From contig NC_015564.1 in assembly GCF_000214175.1 (NCBI RefSeq), forward strand, positions 496,001 to 560,000: a stretch of DNA of 64,000 nucleotides. Reading direction: 5' to 3'. Made by a program: the position numbers and the translations under genes. Below, piece after piece: positions 1-9,605 of the stretch. Numbering within the stretch: the stretch's first letter is position 1; each line of letters starts with the position of its first letter. The notes under the pieces are model-generated. The model was not told the DNA's origin. It worked only from the letters and a program-made list of their open reading frames with translations, and searched no databases. Source of the DNA: Hoyosella subflava DQS3-9A1 (GTDB lineage Bacteria; Actinomycetota; Actinomycetes; Mycobacteriales; Mycobacteriaceae).

Positions 1-3000
1 CGGGAGCTGGTACTGCATGGCTGGAACGCTGATGGTCCTGGAGCAGCCGCTGGCTCAACGTTGGTGTCGCTGTTTGAGGCGCAGGCTCGACGAGTGCCGG
101 GCAGTATTGCTGTGCGGTCGGGTGCTGCCAGTCTGTCGTATCGCGAGCTCGATGCCAGGTCGAATGAGCTGGCCCGGTTGCTGGTGTCCCGCGGGGCGGG
201 CCCGGAGTCGTTGGTGGCGGTGGCAACCGCGCGGTCGAATGAGTTGCTGGTCGCGATAATAGGCGTGCTGAAGTCCGGTGCAGCGTATGTTCCGGTGGAT
301 GTTTCGTATCCGGCGGAGCGGATCGAGTACACGCTTGCTGATGCGAAGCCCGTTGTTGTGCTGACGACATCGGGGGAGCAGGGTGCGTTGCCCGCGGGGC
401 ACGAACTGCTGGTTCTTGACGATGACCGAGTCAGGCTGGAACTGGACAGCTTCGATGATGGCCCGTTATCGGATGCTGAGCGTCGCGGTGAGCTGCGGCC
501 AGACAATGTCGCGTATGTGATTTACACATCGGGTTCTACGGGTAAACCGAAGGGCGTAGCAGTCACGCACTTCACGGTTACGTCGCTGATGGCGAACACG
601 GAAGCGCTGTTCGGTTTCGATGAGTCGGATGTGTGGACGCTGTTCCACTCGTATGCGTTCGATTTCTCGGTGTGGGAGATCTGGGGTGCGTTGTTGTACG
701 GCGGCTCGGTTGTCGTTGTCGACTACCTGACGTCACGTTCGCCAGGGGACTTCCTTGCTCTGCTGGCTGCCGAGGGTGTGACTGTCCTGAACCAGACTCC
801 GACGGCGTTCTACCAGCTTGTTGAGGCTGATCGTGAGGTGGGCGGCGCTGACTTGAGCCTGCGATACGTCATCTTCGGTGGCGAAGCTCTGGATCTGTCG
901 CAGCTGGAGCGGTGGTATGAGCGGCATCCGGAGGATGCTCCGCGGCTGGTGAACATGTATGGCATCACCGAGACGACGGTGCACGTCACTTACCGAGAGC
1001 TTGACCGTGAGTTCGCTGCGCGTGCGTCCGCGTCGGTGATTGGCCGCGCGATCCCGGGGCTGAGCGTGTACGTGCTGGATGAGAGACTGCGGCCGATGCC
1101 GGTCGGCGCGACAGGCGAGTTGTATGTCGCTGGTCCGCAGCTTTCTCGCGGCTATCTAGGCAGGCCGGATCTGTCGTTCTCCAGGTTTGTGGCAAATCCG
1201 TTCGGCGTGCCCGGTGAGCGGATGTATCGCACGGGTGATGTCGGGCGCTGGAACCGTGACGGCGAACTCGAGTATTTCGGGCGGTCAGATTTCCAGGTGC
1301 AGCTGCGTGGCTTCCGGATTGAGCTCGGAGAGATCGAGGCGGTGCTGGGCCGGCATCCGGGGGCGGCGCAAGCGGTCGTCCTCGTCAAGGAACATGAGCT
1401 GCTGGGGGAGCGGCTGATCGGCTATGTGGTGGCGGAAAGCGGCGCTGAATTAGACGGACCGAGTCTGCTCCATGAGGCCGGTAAGCACCTTCCCGCGCAC
1501 ATGGTGCCTGCTGCGGTCGTCGTCCTCGACGCGCTGCCGCTGACCGCGAACGGCAAGCTCGACCGCGCAGCTCTGCCTGACCCGGAGACCGGCGGCGCAG
1601 CAGGCGAATACGTCGCACCGCGGAATCCGATGGAGGAGATTGTCGCAGGCGTAGTTGAGGACGTGCTTGGAATCAAGCACGCGAGCGTCGTCGCGAGCTT
1701 CTTTGAGCTCGGCGGTAATTCGCTCCATGCGACGCGTGTGATCGCACGGTTGAATTCTGTACTGGGGTCCAGCCTGGGGGTCCGGGTCCTTTTTGAGAAC
1801 CCGACGATCGAAGCGCTTGCCGAGTCGGTCGAGCATGCGGCCGGGACTTCGCGGGACGTTCCGTTGGTAGCACGTCAGCGTGAGGGTGCGATCCCGTTGT
1901 CGCTGGCCCAGCAGAGAATGTGGTTCCTGAATCAGTTCGACACTTCCTCGCCGGCGTACAACATTCCTCTTGCGTTGCGATTGACGGGTCAGCTTGATGC
2001 TGAAGCCTTGCAGATGGCGTTCGCTGACGTGGTGGAACGGCATGAGTCGTTGCGGACGGTGTACCCATCGACACCGGACGGTCCGGAACAACAAATTCTG
2101 TCCGCAGACGAAGCGGGACTGTCGCTCGACAGGTTCTCAGTTGGGCCAGAGGAGGACCTGGAGATCAAAGCAGCGGAGTTCGGCACACGGGGTTTTGATG
2201 CCGCTCACGAGGTCCCGGTCCGTGCCGCGCTGTTCTCTGTTAGTGAGCGGGAGCATCTTCTGGTTGTCGTGATGCACCATGTGTGTTCCGACGGCAGTTC
2301 GATGGCGCCGTTGGCCCGTGACGTCATGGTGGCGTACAACTCGCGGCTGAACAACCAAGGTCCCGGCTGGGAGAAGCTGGAGATCCAGTATGCGGATTAC
2401 GCGATATGGCAGCGCGAGTTGCTCGGTGATGAGCGGAACCCGGATTCACTTGCCGCGTCGCAGATCGAATTCTGGAAGCGGACGCTCTCCGGTCTTCCTG
2501 ACGTCCTCGAGTTGCCGACCGACAAGCCAAGGCCACCGGTACAGAGCATGCGAGGGGACGGGTTCCTCTTTGAAGTCAGCCCTGAGTTGCATGAACGGCT
2601 GATTGGTCTTGCGCGCGCGTCTGGCGTTACGCCGTTTATGGTCGCGCAAAGCGTTTACGCGGTGCTGCTTTCACGGATTACTGGCAGTGAGGATATCGCG
2701 GTGGCGACGCCGATCGCTGGCAGAGGTGATCGCAAACTCGACGATCTGATCGGTATGTTCGTGAATACGCTCGTTCTACGTTCGCGGGTGGAAAGCGGTT
2801 CGTCATTCGAGCGAATGCTCGGTCAGGTGCGGACCGCGGACATTGACGCATTCGCACATGCAGATGTGCCCTTCGAACAGCTAGTAGAGTCATTGAACCC
2901 GGTGAGGTCAACGGCGTACGCGCCGCTGACGCAGGTGGGATTCTCATTCCAGAATATGGAACGGGCGTCCTTTGAGCTCCCGGGGCTAGAAATTGCCCCA

Positions 3001-5826
3001 TTGATGGTAGATACCAAGGTCGCGCAGTATGATCTGAATTTTATTCTCGCTGAGAAGTTCGGCGATGATGGCAGGCCAGCGGGAATTACTGTCCGGGTTG
3101 TGTATGCAACCGATCTGTTTGTTCGCGAAACAGTTGCTGGCATCGCGGACCGGTTTGTCCAGCTCGCGGAGGCCTTTACTGCTGATCCAGGTCTTGTCGT
3201 GGGTGACGCCCCCGTTATGGATGACGCGGAGCGCCTGTGGGTTGTAAGGGAACTCAATTCAACGGATCGGCCAAAGCGCCCGGGCGTTCTGACGGACTTC
3301 TTTGACCAGTGTGTTGATTCTGCACCCGATGCGCTTGCTGTGCAGTTTGAAGAACAGACGCTCAGTTATGGTGATTTCGCAGCGCGGGTGAACAAACTTG
3401 CCAGACACCTGATCTCGGTCGGGGTGGGCCCTGAGGTCAACGTGGGACTCGCGATGAGCCGGTCTGTGGACTTACTTGTTGCGATGTACGCCATAGTGAA
3501 GGCAGGCGGTGCCTACGTGCCGATCGATCCCGATCATCCGGTGGAGCGAACTGGTTATGTAGTGGAGTCTTCACGGCCGCGCTGTGTGCTGTCGGTCTCG
3601 AAGGAATCCGTCGCGTTGCCGGAGGAAACCTGGCGAATCAATATTGATGAACTGGCTCTGGGCGACGTTAGCTCGGCTCCGATTCTCGAATCTGAGAGGC
3701 TTACTCCTCTGCGGCCAGATCACCTGGCTTATGTGATTTACACGTCGGGATCGACGGGCCGCCCGAAGGGCGTGGCGGTGCCGCACTCAGCGATCGTGAA
3801 TCAGATCGCGTGGAAACAGCACACCTACGGCATAGGCGCTGATGATGCGCTGTTACTCAAGACCGCAGCTACGTTCGATTTGTCGGTATGGGAGTTCTGG
3901 TGGCCGCTGGCTTCAGGAGCGCGGCTTGTGATCGCGGGGCCGGAAGGGCATAGAGACCCGGTGTATCTCGCGCGACTGATGCGAGAATCGCGTGCAACGG
4001 TTGCACACTTTGTTCCTTCACTTCTAGATGCGTTTATATCGGTGAACGTCAACAAGACCGCATCGAGTATTGAGCTCCCGTTCTTGCGGCGAGTTCTGTG
4101 TATTGGTGAGGCGTTGCCGCCAGCCTTACTGGCACGTTTCCGGGAGGTGTCGGATGCGGTGGTCGACAATCTGTACGGCCCTACCGAGGCGGCCGTTTCG
4201 GTAACTTCGTACCGTTGCCGCGGGACCGAGATCGGAACAGTGCCAATCGGGGTTCCCGAGACGAACTGCCAGGTGTTCGTTTTGGACGCGAGACTGAACC
4301 CTGTGCCTCCGGGGGTTGCTGGAGAACTCTATCTGGCGGGTGCACAGCTGGCGCGCGGCTACTTTGGGCGCGTGGATCTATCGTCTGAACGGTTCATCGC
4401 GAACCCATTTGGTGCTCCGGGTGAGCGGATGTATCGCACGGGCGATCTCGTCCGCTGGAGCCGCCAGGGCAACCTCGAGTACATCGGCCGTACGGACTTC
4501 CAGGTAAAGGTGCGAGGCTTCCGTATCGAACTCGGAGAGATCGAGGCTGCCCTAACTTCGATCAACGGTGTCGAACAGGCCGCGGTGATCGTGCACCACA
4601 GTCCCTTCGCGGGGGAGCAGCTTGTTGGCTATACCGTGGGTGACCACGCAATCGAATCCAGGGAGATACAGAACGAGCTGGCCCGCCTCCTTCCGGGCTA
4701 CATGGTTCCCGGACACTACGTACAACTGGATGCGCTGCCGTTGAATATCAATGGCAAACTCGACCGGAAAGCACTGCCAGATCCGGAGTTTGGTGCTCAT
4801 AGTGCGGATTACGTAGCACCTAGAACTGACAAGGAAATAGCCGTCGCGAGGGTATTCGCTGACCTTCTAGGCATAGAAAACGTGAGTGTAACCAGCGATT
4901 TCTTTGGGCTTGGCGGCAACTCACTAATGGCCGTCAGGGCAATCGCGCGGCTTTCTGAAGAACTCGGAAGGGAAGTGCCGCTCCGCCAGCTGTTCAGTTC
5001 ACCCACGGTGGAGTCTCTCGCCGTAGCCCTTGATCGCACTGGCGCCGGGGCGCCGGAGTCGTCGGTCGACGTCATATTCCCGATTAGGCCGGAAGGGGAC
5101 GGGATCCCAGTTTTCGCCATCCACCCGATCGTCGGACTCGCCTGGTGTTACGCAGGCTTGCAGAGTCGGTTACCTGAGGGTGTTCCCATCTATGGTGTCC
5201 AGACCCCAGCAGCTGGGTCGGAAGAGGCGGTACCTGACTCCATCGAAGGCATTGCCGCTCGCTACGTATCGGAGATTCGCATGGTGCAACCGGAAGGGCC
5301 GTACCGGCTCCTCGGATGGTCGCTAGGCGGTGTGATCGCGCATGCCATGGCTGTTGAGCTTCAGAAGTCGGATGAAACTGTAGAAATGCTTGTAATGCTC
5401 GACAGCGTTGCGGGCGGCACGCGAGATAGCGCGAGTCCGGAGAAGATCTCAGTCAGGGATATTTTGGGCGGCTTTGGTCTGAGTGAGCTGCCTGTCGTGG
5501 GTGCTGCGACAACGATTGAACAAGTCATTGAATCATTAGACGGGCTTGTTCCATTGACTCGCGAGGCCATGGAGAGGATGCTGGGCGTCGCCGAGAAATC
5601 TGCGCGTGCAATGAAGGATTATCGCCCTGAACTCTTCATAGGCGATCTGCTGTATATCACGGCAGCGAACGATCGAGAGGATGGTGGCGTGGGGGCCGAA
5701 TCATGGTCAGGCGCGGTGTCCGGCAGAATTCAGAACGTTTCAATACCGCATACGCACTGGGAAATGACCACTCCAAGCGCCCTTGATCGAGTAGCGGTTG
5801 CCTTGATCGAACTCGGACTCAGGTGA
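1..5826 (+). CDS. Non-ribosomal peptide synthetase, C-terminal part (A-T-C-A-T-TE), 5' end outside the window
   Basis: The reading frame is open from the first base, so the protein begins upstream. Numbered from base 1 it has 1941 residues. Domains in order: adenylation A1 (P-loop YTSGSTGKPKG near 175, start of the specificity pocket near 221), carrier T1 (LGGNS, Ser574), condensation C (HHVCSDG, His759/His760/Asp764), A2 (YTSGSTGRPKG near 1247), T2 (LGGNS, Ser1641) and a type I thioesterase (GWSLGG, Ser1774; His1919). Aligning by eye with known A domains, the A1 pocket reads D-F-W-N-I-G-M-V-H-K, the known threonine code. A2 reads D-L-W-H-L-I-L-V-S-K, close to serine codes but with changed positions 301 and 331, so I leave it unassigned. 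The TE shows this subunit ends the assembly line and releases the product. There is no epimerase domain in the visible part, and no MbtH gene in the window. Confidence 0.97.
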   Translation, partial: RELVLHGWNADGPGAAAGSTLVSLFEAQARRVPGSIAVRSGAASLSYRELDARSNELARLLVSRGAGPESLVAVATARSNELLVAIIGVLKSGAAYVPVDVSYPAERIEYTLADAKPVVVLTTSGEQGALPAGHELLVLDDDRVRLELDSFDDGPLSDAERRGELRPDNVAYVIYTSGSTGKPKGVAVTHFTVTSLMANTEALFGFDESDVWTLFHSYAFDFSVWEIWGALLYGGSVVVVDYLTSRSPGDFLALLAAEGVTVLNQTPTAFYQLVEADREVGGADLSLRYVIFGGEALDLSQLERWYERHPEDAPRLVNMYGITETTVHVTYRELDREFAARASASVIGRAIPGLSVYVLDERLRPMPVGATGELYVAGPQLSRGYLGRPDLSFSRFVANPFGVPGERMYRTGDVGRWNRDGELEYFGRSDFQVQLRGFRIELGEIEAVLGRHPGAAQAVVLVKEHELLGERLIGYVVAESGAELDGPSLLHEAGKHLPAHMVPAAVVVLDALPLTANGKLDRAALPDPETGGAAGEYVAPRNPMEEIVAGVVEDVLGIKHASVVASFFELGGNSLHATRVIARLNSVLGSSLGVRVLFENPTIEALAESVEHAAGTSRDVPLVARQREGAIPLSLAQQRMWFLNQFDTSSPAYNIPLALRLTGQLDAEALQMAFADVVERHESLRTVYPSTPDGPEQQILSADEAGLSLDRFSVGPEEDLEIKAAEFGTRGFDAAHEVPVRAALFSVSEREHLLVVVMHHVCSDGSSMAPLARDVMVAYNSRLNNQGPGWEKLEIQYADYAIWQRELLGDERNPDSLAASQIEFWKRTLSGLPDVLELPTDKPRPPVQSMRGDGFLFEVSPELHERLIGLARASGVTPFMVAQSVYAVLLSRITGSEDIAVATPIAGRGDRKLDDLIGMFVNTLVLRSRVESGSSFERMLGQVRTADIDAFAHADVPFEQLVESLNPVRSTAYAPLTQVGFSFQNMERASFELPGLEIAPLMVDTKVAQYDLNFILAEKFGDDGRPAGITVRVVYATDLFVRETVAGIADRFVQLAEAFTADPGLVVGDAPVMDDAERLWVVRELNSTDRPKRPGVLTDFFDQCVDSAPDALAVQFEEQTLSYGDFAARVNKLARHLISVGVGPEVNVGLAMSRSVDLLVAMYAIVKAGGAYVPIDPDHPVERTGYVVESSRPRCVLSVSKESVALPEETWRINIDELALGDVSSAPILESERLTPLRPDHLAYVIYTSGSTGRPKGVAVPHSAIVNQIAWKQHTYGIGADDALLLKTAATFDLSVWEFWWPLASGARLVIAGPEGHRDPVYLARLMRESRATVAHFVPSLLDAFISVNVNKTASSIELPFLRRVLCIGEALPPALLARFREVSDAVVDNLYGPTEAAVSVTSYRCRGTEIGTVPIGVPETNCQVFVLDARLNPVPPGVAGELYLAGAQLARGYFGRVDLSSERFIANPFGAPGERMYRTGDLVRWSRQGNLEYIGRTDFQVKVRGFRIELGEIEAALTSINGVEQAAVIVHHSPFAGEQLVGYTVGDHAIESREIQNELARLLPGYMVPGHYVQLDALPLNINGKLDRKALPDPEFGAHSADYVAPRTDKEIAVARVFADLLGIENVSVTSDFFGLGGNSLMAVRAIARLSEELGREVPLRQLFSSPTVESLAVALDRTGAGAPESSVDVIFPIRPEGDGIPVFAIHPIVGLAWCYAGLQSRLPEGVPIYGVQTPAAGSEEAVPDSIEGIAARYVSEIRMVQPEGPYRLLGWSLGGVIAHAMAVELQKSDETVEMLVMLDSVAGGTRDSASPEKISVRDILGGFGLSELPVVGAATTIEQVIESLDGLVPLTREAMERMLGVAEKSARAMKDYRPELFIGDLLYITAANDREDGGVGAESWSGAVSGRIQNVSIPHTHWEMTTPSALDRVAVALIELGLR

Positions 5827-6047
5827 GCGTCACGCGGGAGGCTTGCGAGCGCAGAGTCGGCCTGGGACAGTCGCGCATCGATTGGTAATCGACCGCACTT
5901 GATCAGCCGGTGACATTCTCCGTTAGGATTCGCACCCGCACTGCGGATCAATTCGGTTGGTAGCTTGTCGGATCGGGCCCCGGTCGAGATGTCTTGGTCC
6001 TTTGCAGCTAGGTCCAGTCCGTACCATTGATGCCGATGCTGGTGCCT

Positions 6048-6635
6048 TTAGCCCAGATCTTTCGTGTGGCTGGTGTGGTGGCCTTATGGGGTCCGGATTG
6101 GTGTTTGAGCCCGGGTCTTCGGCTATCGGGTCTGTGCGATCGCCTGATCATCGGGTGCCTCCGGGTTCCACGGACCCGGGGGTGTTGTCTTTTCGTGTGT
6201 CGGCCTTGCGTGTTTGTGCTGGTTATCCGGGTTGCAGCCGGGTCCGCGCTGCGGTGAGCTATTCTGCCCAAGGTGCGTGCGCGCTGAGTTTGAGTCGTGT
6301 ACGTCTGGCGTGGCGGGTGATCCGCGCGGCGATGGAGTATGTCAGCGGTCACGTAATTCCCCAGGTTGATGGGGTCGTCCGTCACGTAGTTCCCCACACT
6401 GGGGTGTGTCTGCCGGGGTTCGGGTGCGGATGCGATCTTCGCAGCGGGCGCGCTGCCGGTGCCGCAGCTCGAGATCGGCGAGCTGCCCTGTGCTGGTGTT
6501 GGTGGCGAACGCGGTCAGCCCGTGCCCGTCACAGCCGGTGAACCGCAACTGCGCACTGGGATGCGGGCGTTTCTTGCGGACCAGCACTCGCATTCCCGCG
6601 AGCCAACCGGACAGGTTGTCAGCGGCCACCAACTC
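6048..6635 (-). pseudogene. Degenerate 3' half of an IS1380-family transposase
   Basis: Read on the minus strand, the stretch around 6426-6635 encodes a piece with the typical IS1380 pattern (LSGWLAGMRV, VRKKRPHP, TAFATNT, ADLELRHRQRARCEDRIR). After a break the frame changes, and 6226-6325 gives a RHARRTRLKL-type C-terminal piece with internal stops. A plausible original stop (TAA) lies at 6048-6050. The N-terminal catalytic half is missing and there are at least two frame breaks, so this is a dead remnant. It lies just after the NRPS stop, pointing towards it. Family recognition is from memory of IS1380 transposases and needs a database search. Confidence 0.75.
6348..6396. repeat. Direct repeat of a 16-bp unit, 33-bp period
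   Basis: The unit GTCACGTAATTCCCCA at 6348-6363 returns as GTCACGTAGTTCCCCA at 6381-6396, one mismatch in 16. It sits at the break between the two recognisable parts of the IS1380 remnant. It could be a scar of a second insertion or deletion, or a terminal repeat of another element; I cannot tell which. Confidence 0.6.
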
Positions 6636-6717
6636 AAATCCGAATAGCCGACACGACCTCCTAGGAGCCGTAGCGTCAGATAAATCAGTGAGTGTTCCGA
6701 GAGAGGAAATATTGAAA

Positions 6718-7799
6718 ATGCGACTCGTTGATCCTGGGTCGTGGATTGCGCATTGGGCGCCGTTTGCTGACAGCACAACTCTGACGAATCTGATGGTCTT
6801 CGAGTACCGAGAAGGGGACGCAGTGCCTCTTCGTACGAGGAGAAGCAAAGTACGTCAAGAATCGACTACAGGGCCTTCTCTACTTTAGGAAGCGGATCTA
6901 GAAGACTTTCCTAGGACTCGGAAACTGCGCGCTGCTCCCAGACGAGAACTTTGATCTGTCGAATCACGTTGACCTCTGGCCTGCGCTGGGAGACGGCAAT
7001 TGGGAGAAGCTATGGGAGTTGGTTGCAGATCTGCGCCAAGCGCAATTGGATCCGAACCGCCCACCTTGGCAGATCACTGTATTGACTGGGCTCAAGGCCG
7101 GGCGCTGCAGATGCGGCACCGATAACCGGGCCAGCCCCGGACTCAGTCAGAGCAAGCGAGCGGCCGATTCGGTTATCTGGGACTCAGCTTCGCGCTTGCG
7201 GACGTTGAGTCAATCAGGAGCCTGGAAGCAGGTGCAACATTCAATGACGTCTTTATTGCGGCGATCGGCGAAGCGTTGCGCTTTTACCTGAATGATCGGG
7301 GTGAAATCCCCGATGCGACCCTTCTGTGCGTGGTTACCGTTGCCACTTCATTTCGTAGCTATCCAGAATTTGGAAACAACTTTACGATGGCGATCGTGCC
7401 TTTCTGTACAACCGTTGCAAACTCCCGGGAACGACTTGCGAGAGTAGCTGCCTCCACAAAGCGGATGAAGCAAAGGGTCAGGAACGGCCCCAAGGTCCCC
7501 ACCGAGCGTGTATTCCAGCCAGTTCGACCGATGTTCATACCCAAGCTACTTGGGAAAGGGCCGGGAGAGGTCCAGCCAATGCCTCGCTGGTAAACACTCC
7601 ACGTGGAACCGCCCCGATGTACTTCGGGTCGGCTCGGGCCACTGTCTCGTACGGCGTCCCAGTTTCTGGAGGACTTACGCTCGCCCATGAGGTGTCTTCA
7701 TTCGAAGATTACGTCACTCTTGGTGTGCTGTATGACGCGAACGCACTCAAAACATCGAGGGTTGCGTGGCTGCAATCCGTAGTTAGTTCGACCATCTAG
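6718..7799 (+). pseudogene. Broken WS/DGAT-like acyltransferase paralogue
   Basis: The start (MRLVDPGSWIAHW) matches the start of the intact paralogue at 9606 (MKLDNAGTWIAHI). Later homologous pieces lie in different frames: about 6910-7110 in frame 2 (LDPNRPPWQITVLTGL), 7276-7590 in frame 1 (NNFTMAIVPF, NGPKVPTERV) and 7617-7799 in frame 3 (MYFGSARATVSYGVP). The whole is about 300 bp shorter than the 1380-bp intact gene. The part that should carry the HHxxxDG active-site motif, after about 7110, is missing. Several frameshifts plus this deletion make function very unlikely. It looks like an old tandem duplicate now in decay. Confidence 0.85.
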
Positions 7800-7850
7800 G
7801 CGGCTGTGTGTCTCCGTCCGTTGATCACCCGGGTTTGTCTAATAGCTGAT

Positions 7851-9302
7851 TTAGCGCACGGGTTCTGTGGCTCGTGCGCTCATCAGCCGCCCGAACTCGT
7901 TGCTAAGACACTGAATATAGAAGTCGGGAGCATCCAGTTGGTCCGAATTGGCCAGAACTGAAATGCTTACCAGATCTCCAAGGGACGAGATCTCGTGCTT
8001 CAATCCGATACCAGGGTTCAGGGAGATCAGCCCGCACGTTCTGAGAACTCGTGACGTTGCAAAGTAACGTACGTGACGGCTCCTCGGGATATTCGTCACG
8101 ACAGTGTTGGCCCCTGTCACGCGCTCTCCCTTGACAGCTGCTGCTTCCTCACCCTTGAGGATCAAATCAAGGATAAACGGGGGAAGTTTCAAAGCCAGTG
8201 CGCCTGAGCCTATTACCGCGCCGAATTCACGTACGCGCTGCTTCTCCCAATAGCTTGAGCCGCTGATTCGGTGGAGGCGGTCGATGGGATCAGCGACGTT
8301 GGTGTGCAAATCGACGCACAGGCCTGTGAGCGTATTGCCGAGAACGGGTTCCTCGCTGTTCCTCAGCGACATCGGTACACCGCACAATAAGGCCTCGTCA
8401 GGAAGCGTGCCCTTGGAGCTGAGATATTCACGTATGGCGCCAGCTATGACAGTCAACGCAACATCGTTCAGCGTCGCTCCGGGTGCTAGTGTCCGCAGTG
8501 CTTGAACCTCCTTGAGTGGAAACCAAGCGGCGTTGAATACTCGCCTTCCCTGAGTTGGGCCATTGAACACCGTTCCGGGGGCGGTTTGCCTGATTCCTGG
8601 GCGTTCACCGCGGGCGACGCTGGCGTCGTACCGGCGTTTGAGGTTACGCAGGCTCGTCAATTCTCTTGGAAAGCCGAGGAACTGCGCGGCCGCATTCCTT
8701 GCTGCGGTCCTCAGCCGGACTCGCGCGTCGATTGGTGGCGCACTGTTGGCCCTGGTCCCATTAACCTTCTGCGGGTGCATCGCGGCCTCTGTGAATAGAT
8801 GCCCCGCGAACCGCGCGAGCCCAAGACCGTCCATAACACCGTGGTGCACCTTGACCGCGACAATTGTTCGGCCTCCTGGTGCCGCGCTCTCATCTTCGAA
8901 ACCGGTGAGGACGTGCACCTCCCAGAGTGGACGTGTGGGATCCATGGGAGCTTCGAGGAGCTCAACTAGGTCCGAGCGCAGTGCCTGCCAGTCGCCGCGG
9001 CCTGATACTGCGCGGAATCTGATGTGGGTGTCTGCATCAATCGCCGCGAGGGGAGCCCAAAAGGGATGGCCGAACCGCATCGGCACCTTTGCTAATCGAA
9101 CCGCAAAGGCGGGGTTATCCGCTAGGCAGGAGAGGATATGCGCGCGAATCGATGAGGCTGATTCGGTCATGCCGCCTTCGAGAAAATACACACTGATCAG
9201 GTGGGGACGGTACTCGGCACGCTCTCGCAAGAACATCAGACTGCTGATTTCGTCCAACTGCTGCACAGGGGCACTCCCGTTCATTCTGTGTACATCAGGC
9301 AT
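7851..9302 (-). CDS. WS/DGAT-family acyltransferase (wax ester synthase/diacylglycerol acyltransferase type)
   Basis: The family transfers acyl groups from acyl-CoA to a hydroxyl acceptor, giving wax esters or triacylglycerol at the inner membrane. The protein has the complete catalytic motif HHGVMDG, the upstream PxRPLWEVHVLTG block and a C-terminal VTNIPRS block typical of the family. The frame is open up to 9605, but the conserved family start (QQLDEISSLMFLRE) comes shortly after ATG codons at 9302 and 9284. I chose 9302; no clear ribosome-binding site separates the two. It is divergent from the paralogue at 9606 and convergent with the broken copy at 6718. The physiological acceptor is unknown. 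Next to an NRPS it could also acylate a peptide hydroxyl, but that is inference. Confidence 0.85.
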   Translation of the reverse strand: MPDVHRMNGSAPVQQLDEISSLMFLRERAEYRPHLISVYFLEGGMTESASSIRAHILSCLADNPAFAVRLAKVPMRFGHPFWAPLAAIDADTHIRFRAVSGRGDWQALRSDLVELLEAPMDPTRPLWEVHVLTGFEDESAAPGGRTIVAVKVHHGVMDGLGLARFAGHLFTEAAMHPQKVNGTRANSAPPIDARVRLRTAARNAAAQFLGFPRELTSLRNLKRRYDASVARGERPGIRQTAPGTVFNGPTQGRRVFNAAWFPLKEVQALRTLAPGATLNDVALTVIAGAIREYLSSKGTLPDEALLCGVPMSLRNSEEPVLGNTLTGLCVDLHTNVADPIDRLHRISGSSYWEKQRVREFGAVIGSGALALKLPPFILDLILKGEEAAAVKGERVTGANTVVTNIPRSRHVRYFATSRVLRTCGLISLNPGIGLKHEISSLGDLVSISVLANSDQLDAPDFYIQCLSNEFGRLMSARATEPVR

Positions 9303-9605
9303 TTCGGCTGCGCTTATGTTCCGGTCCCGAACTGGGATACACCGCACGACACGGATTGTGCTGCATTCCAGGAGCTGGCGCACTGTAGCGTTGCTCGTCA
9401 AGAAAGTCTCGTGATCGAAGATTGGCCACTTCTTATTGAAATTGCAACCTAACTGCGAATTCGGGATGTGGAGTGCCGCCAGTAGGATTTCGCGCTGCGC
9501 CACGCCGGAGTGGCGCAGCGCAGACTCATTAGCAGGCGTAATGTGATTGGACGAACCGCTGGGGCTTCGCGGAGATACTGAAACGAAAACTACCGGGACT
9601 GACAC

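Noticed and set aside
5957-6541. Plus-strand open frame of 194 codons after the NRPS
   Set aside because: It lies antisense to the IS1380 transposase remnant and its product resembles no protein.
8563-9414. 283-codon frame on the plus strand
   Set aside because: Complete antisense of the WS/DGAT gene at 7851-9302; product Arg/Ser-rich with no motif.
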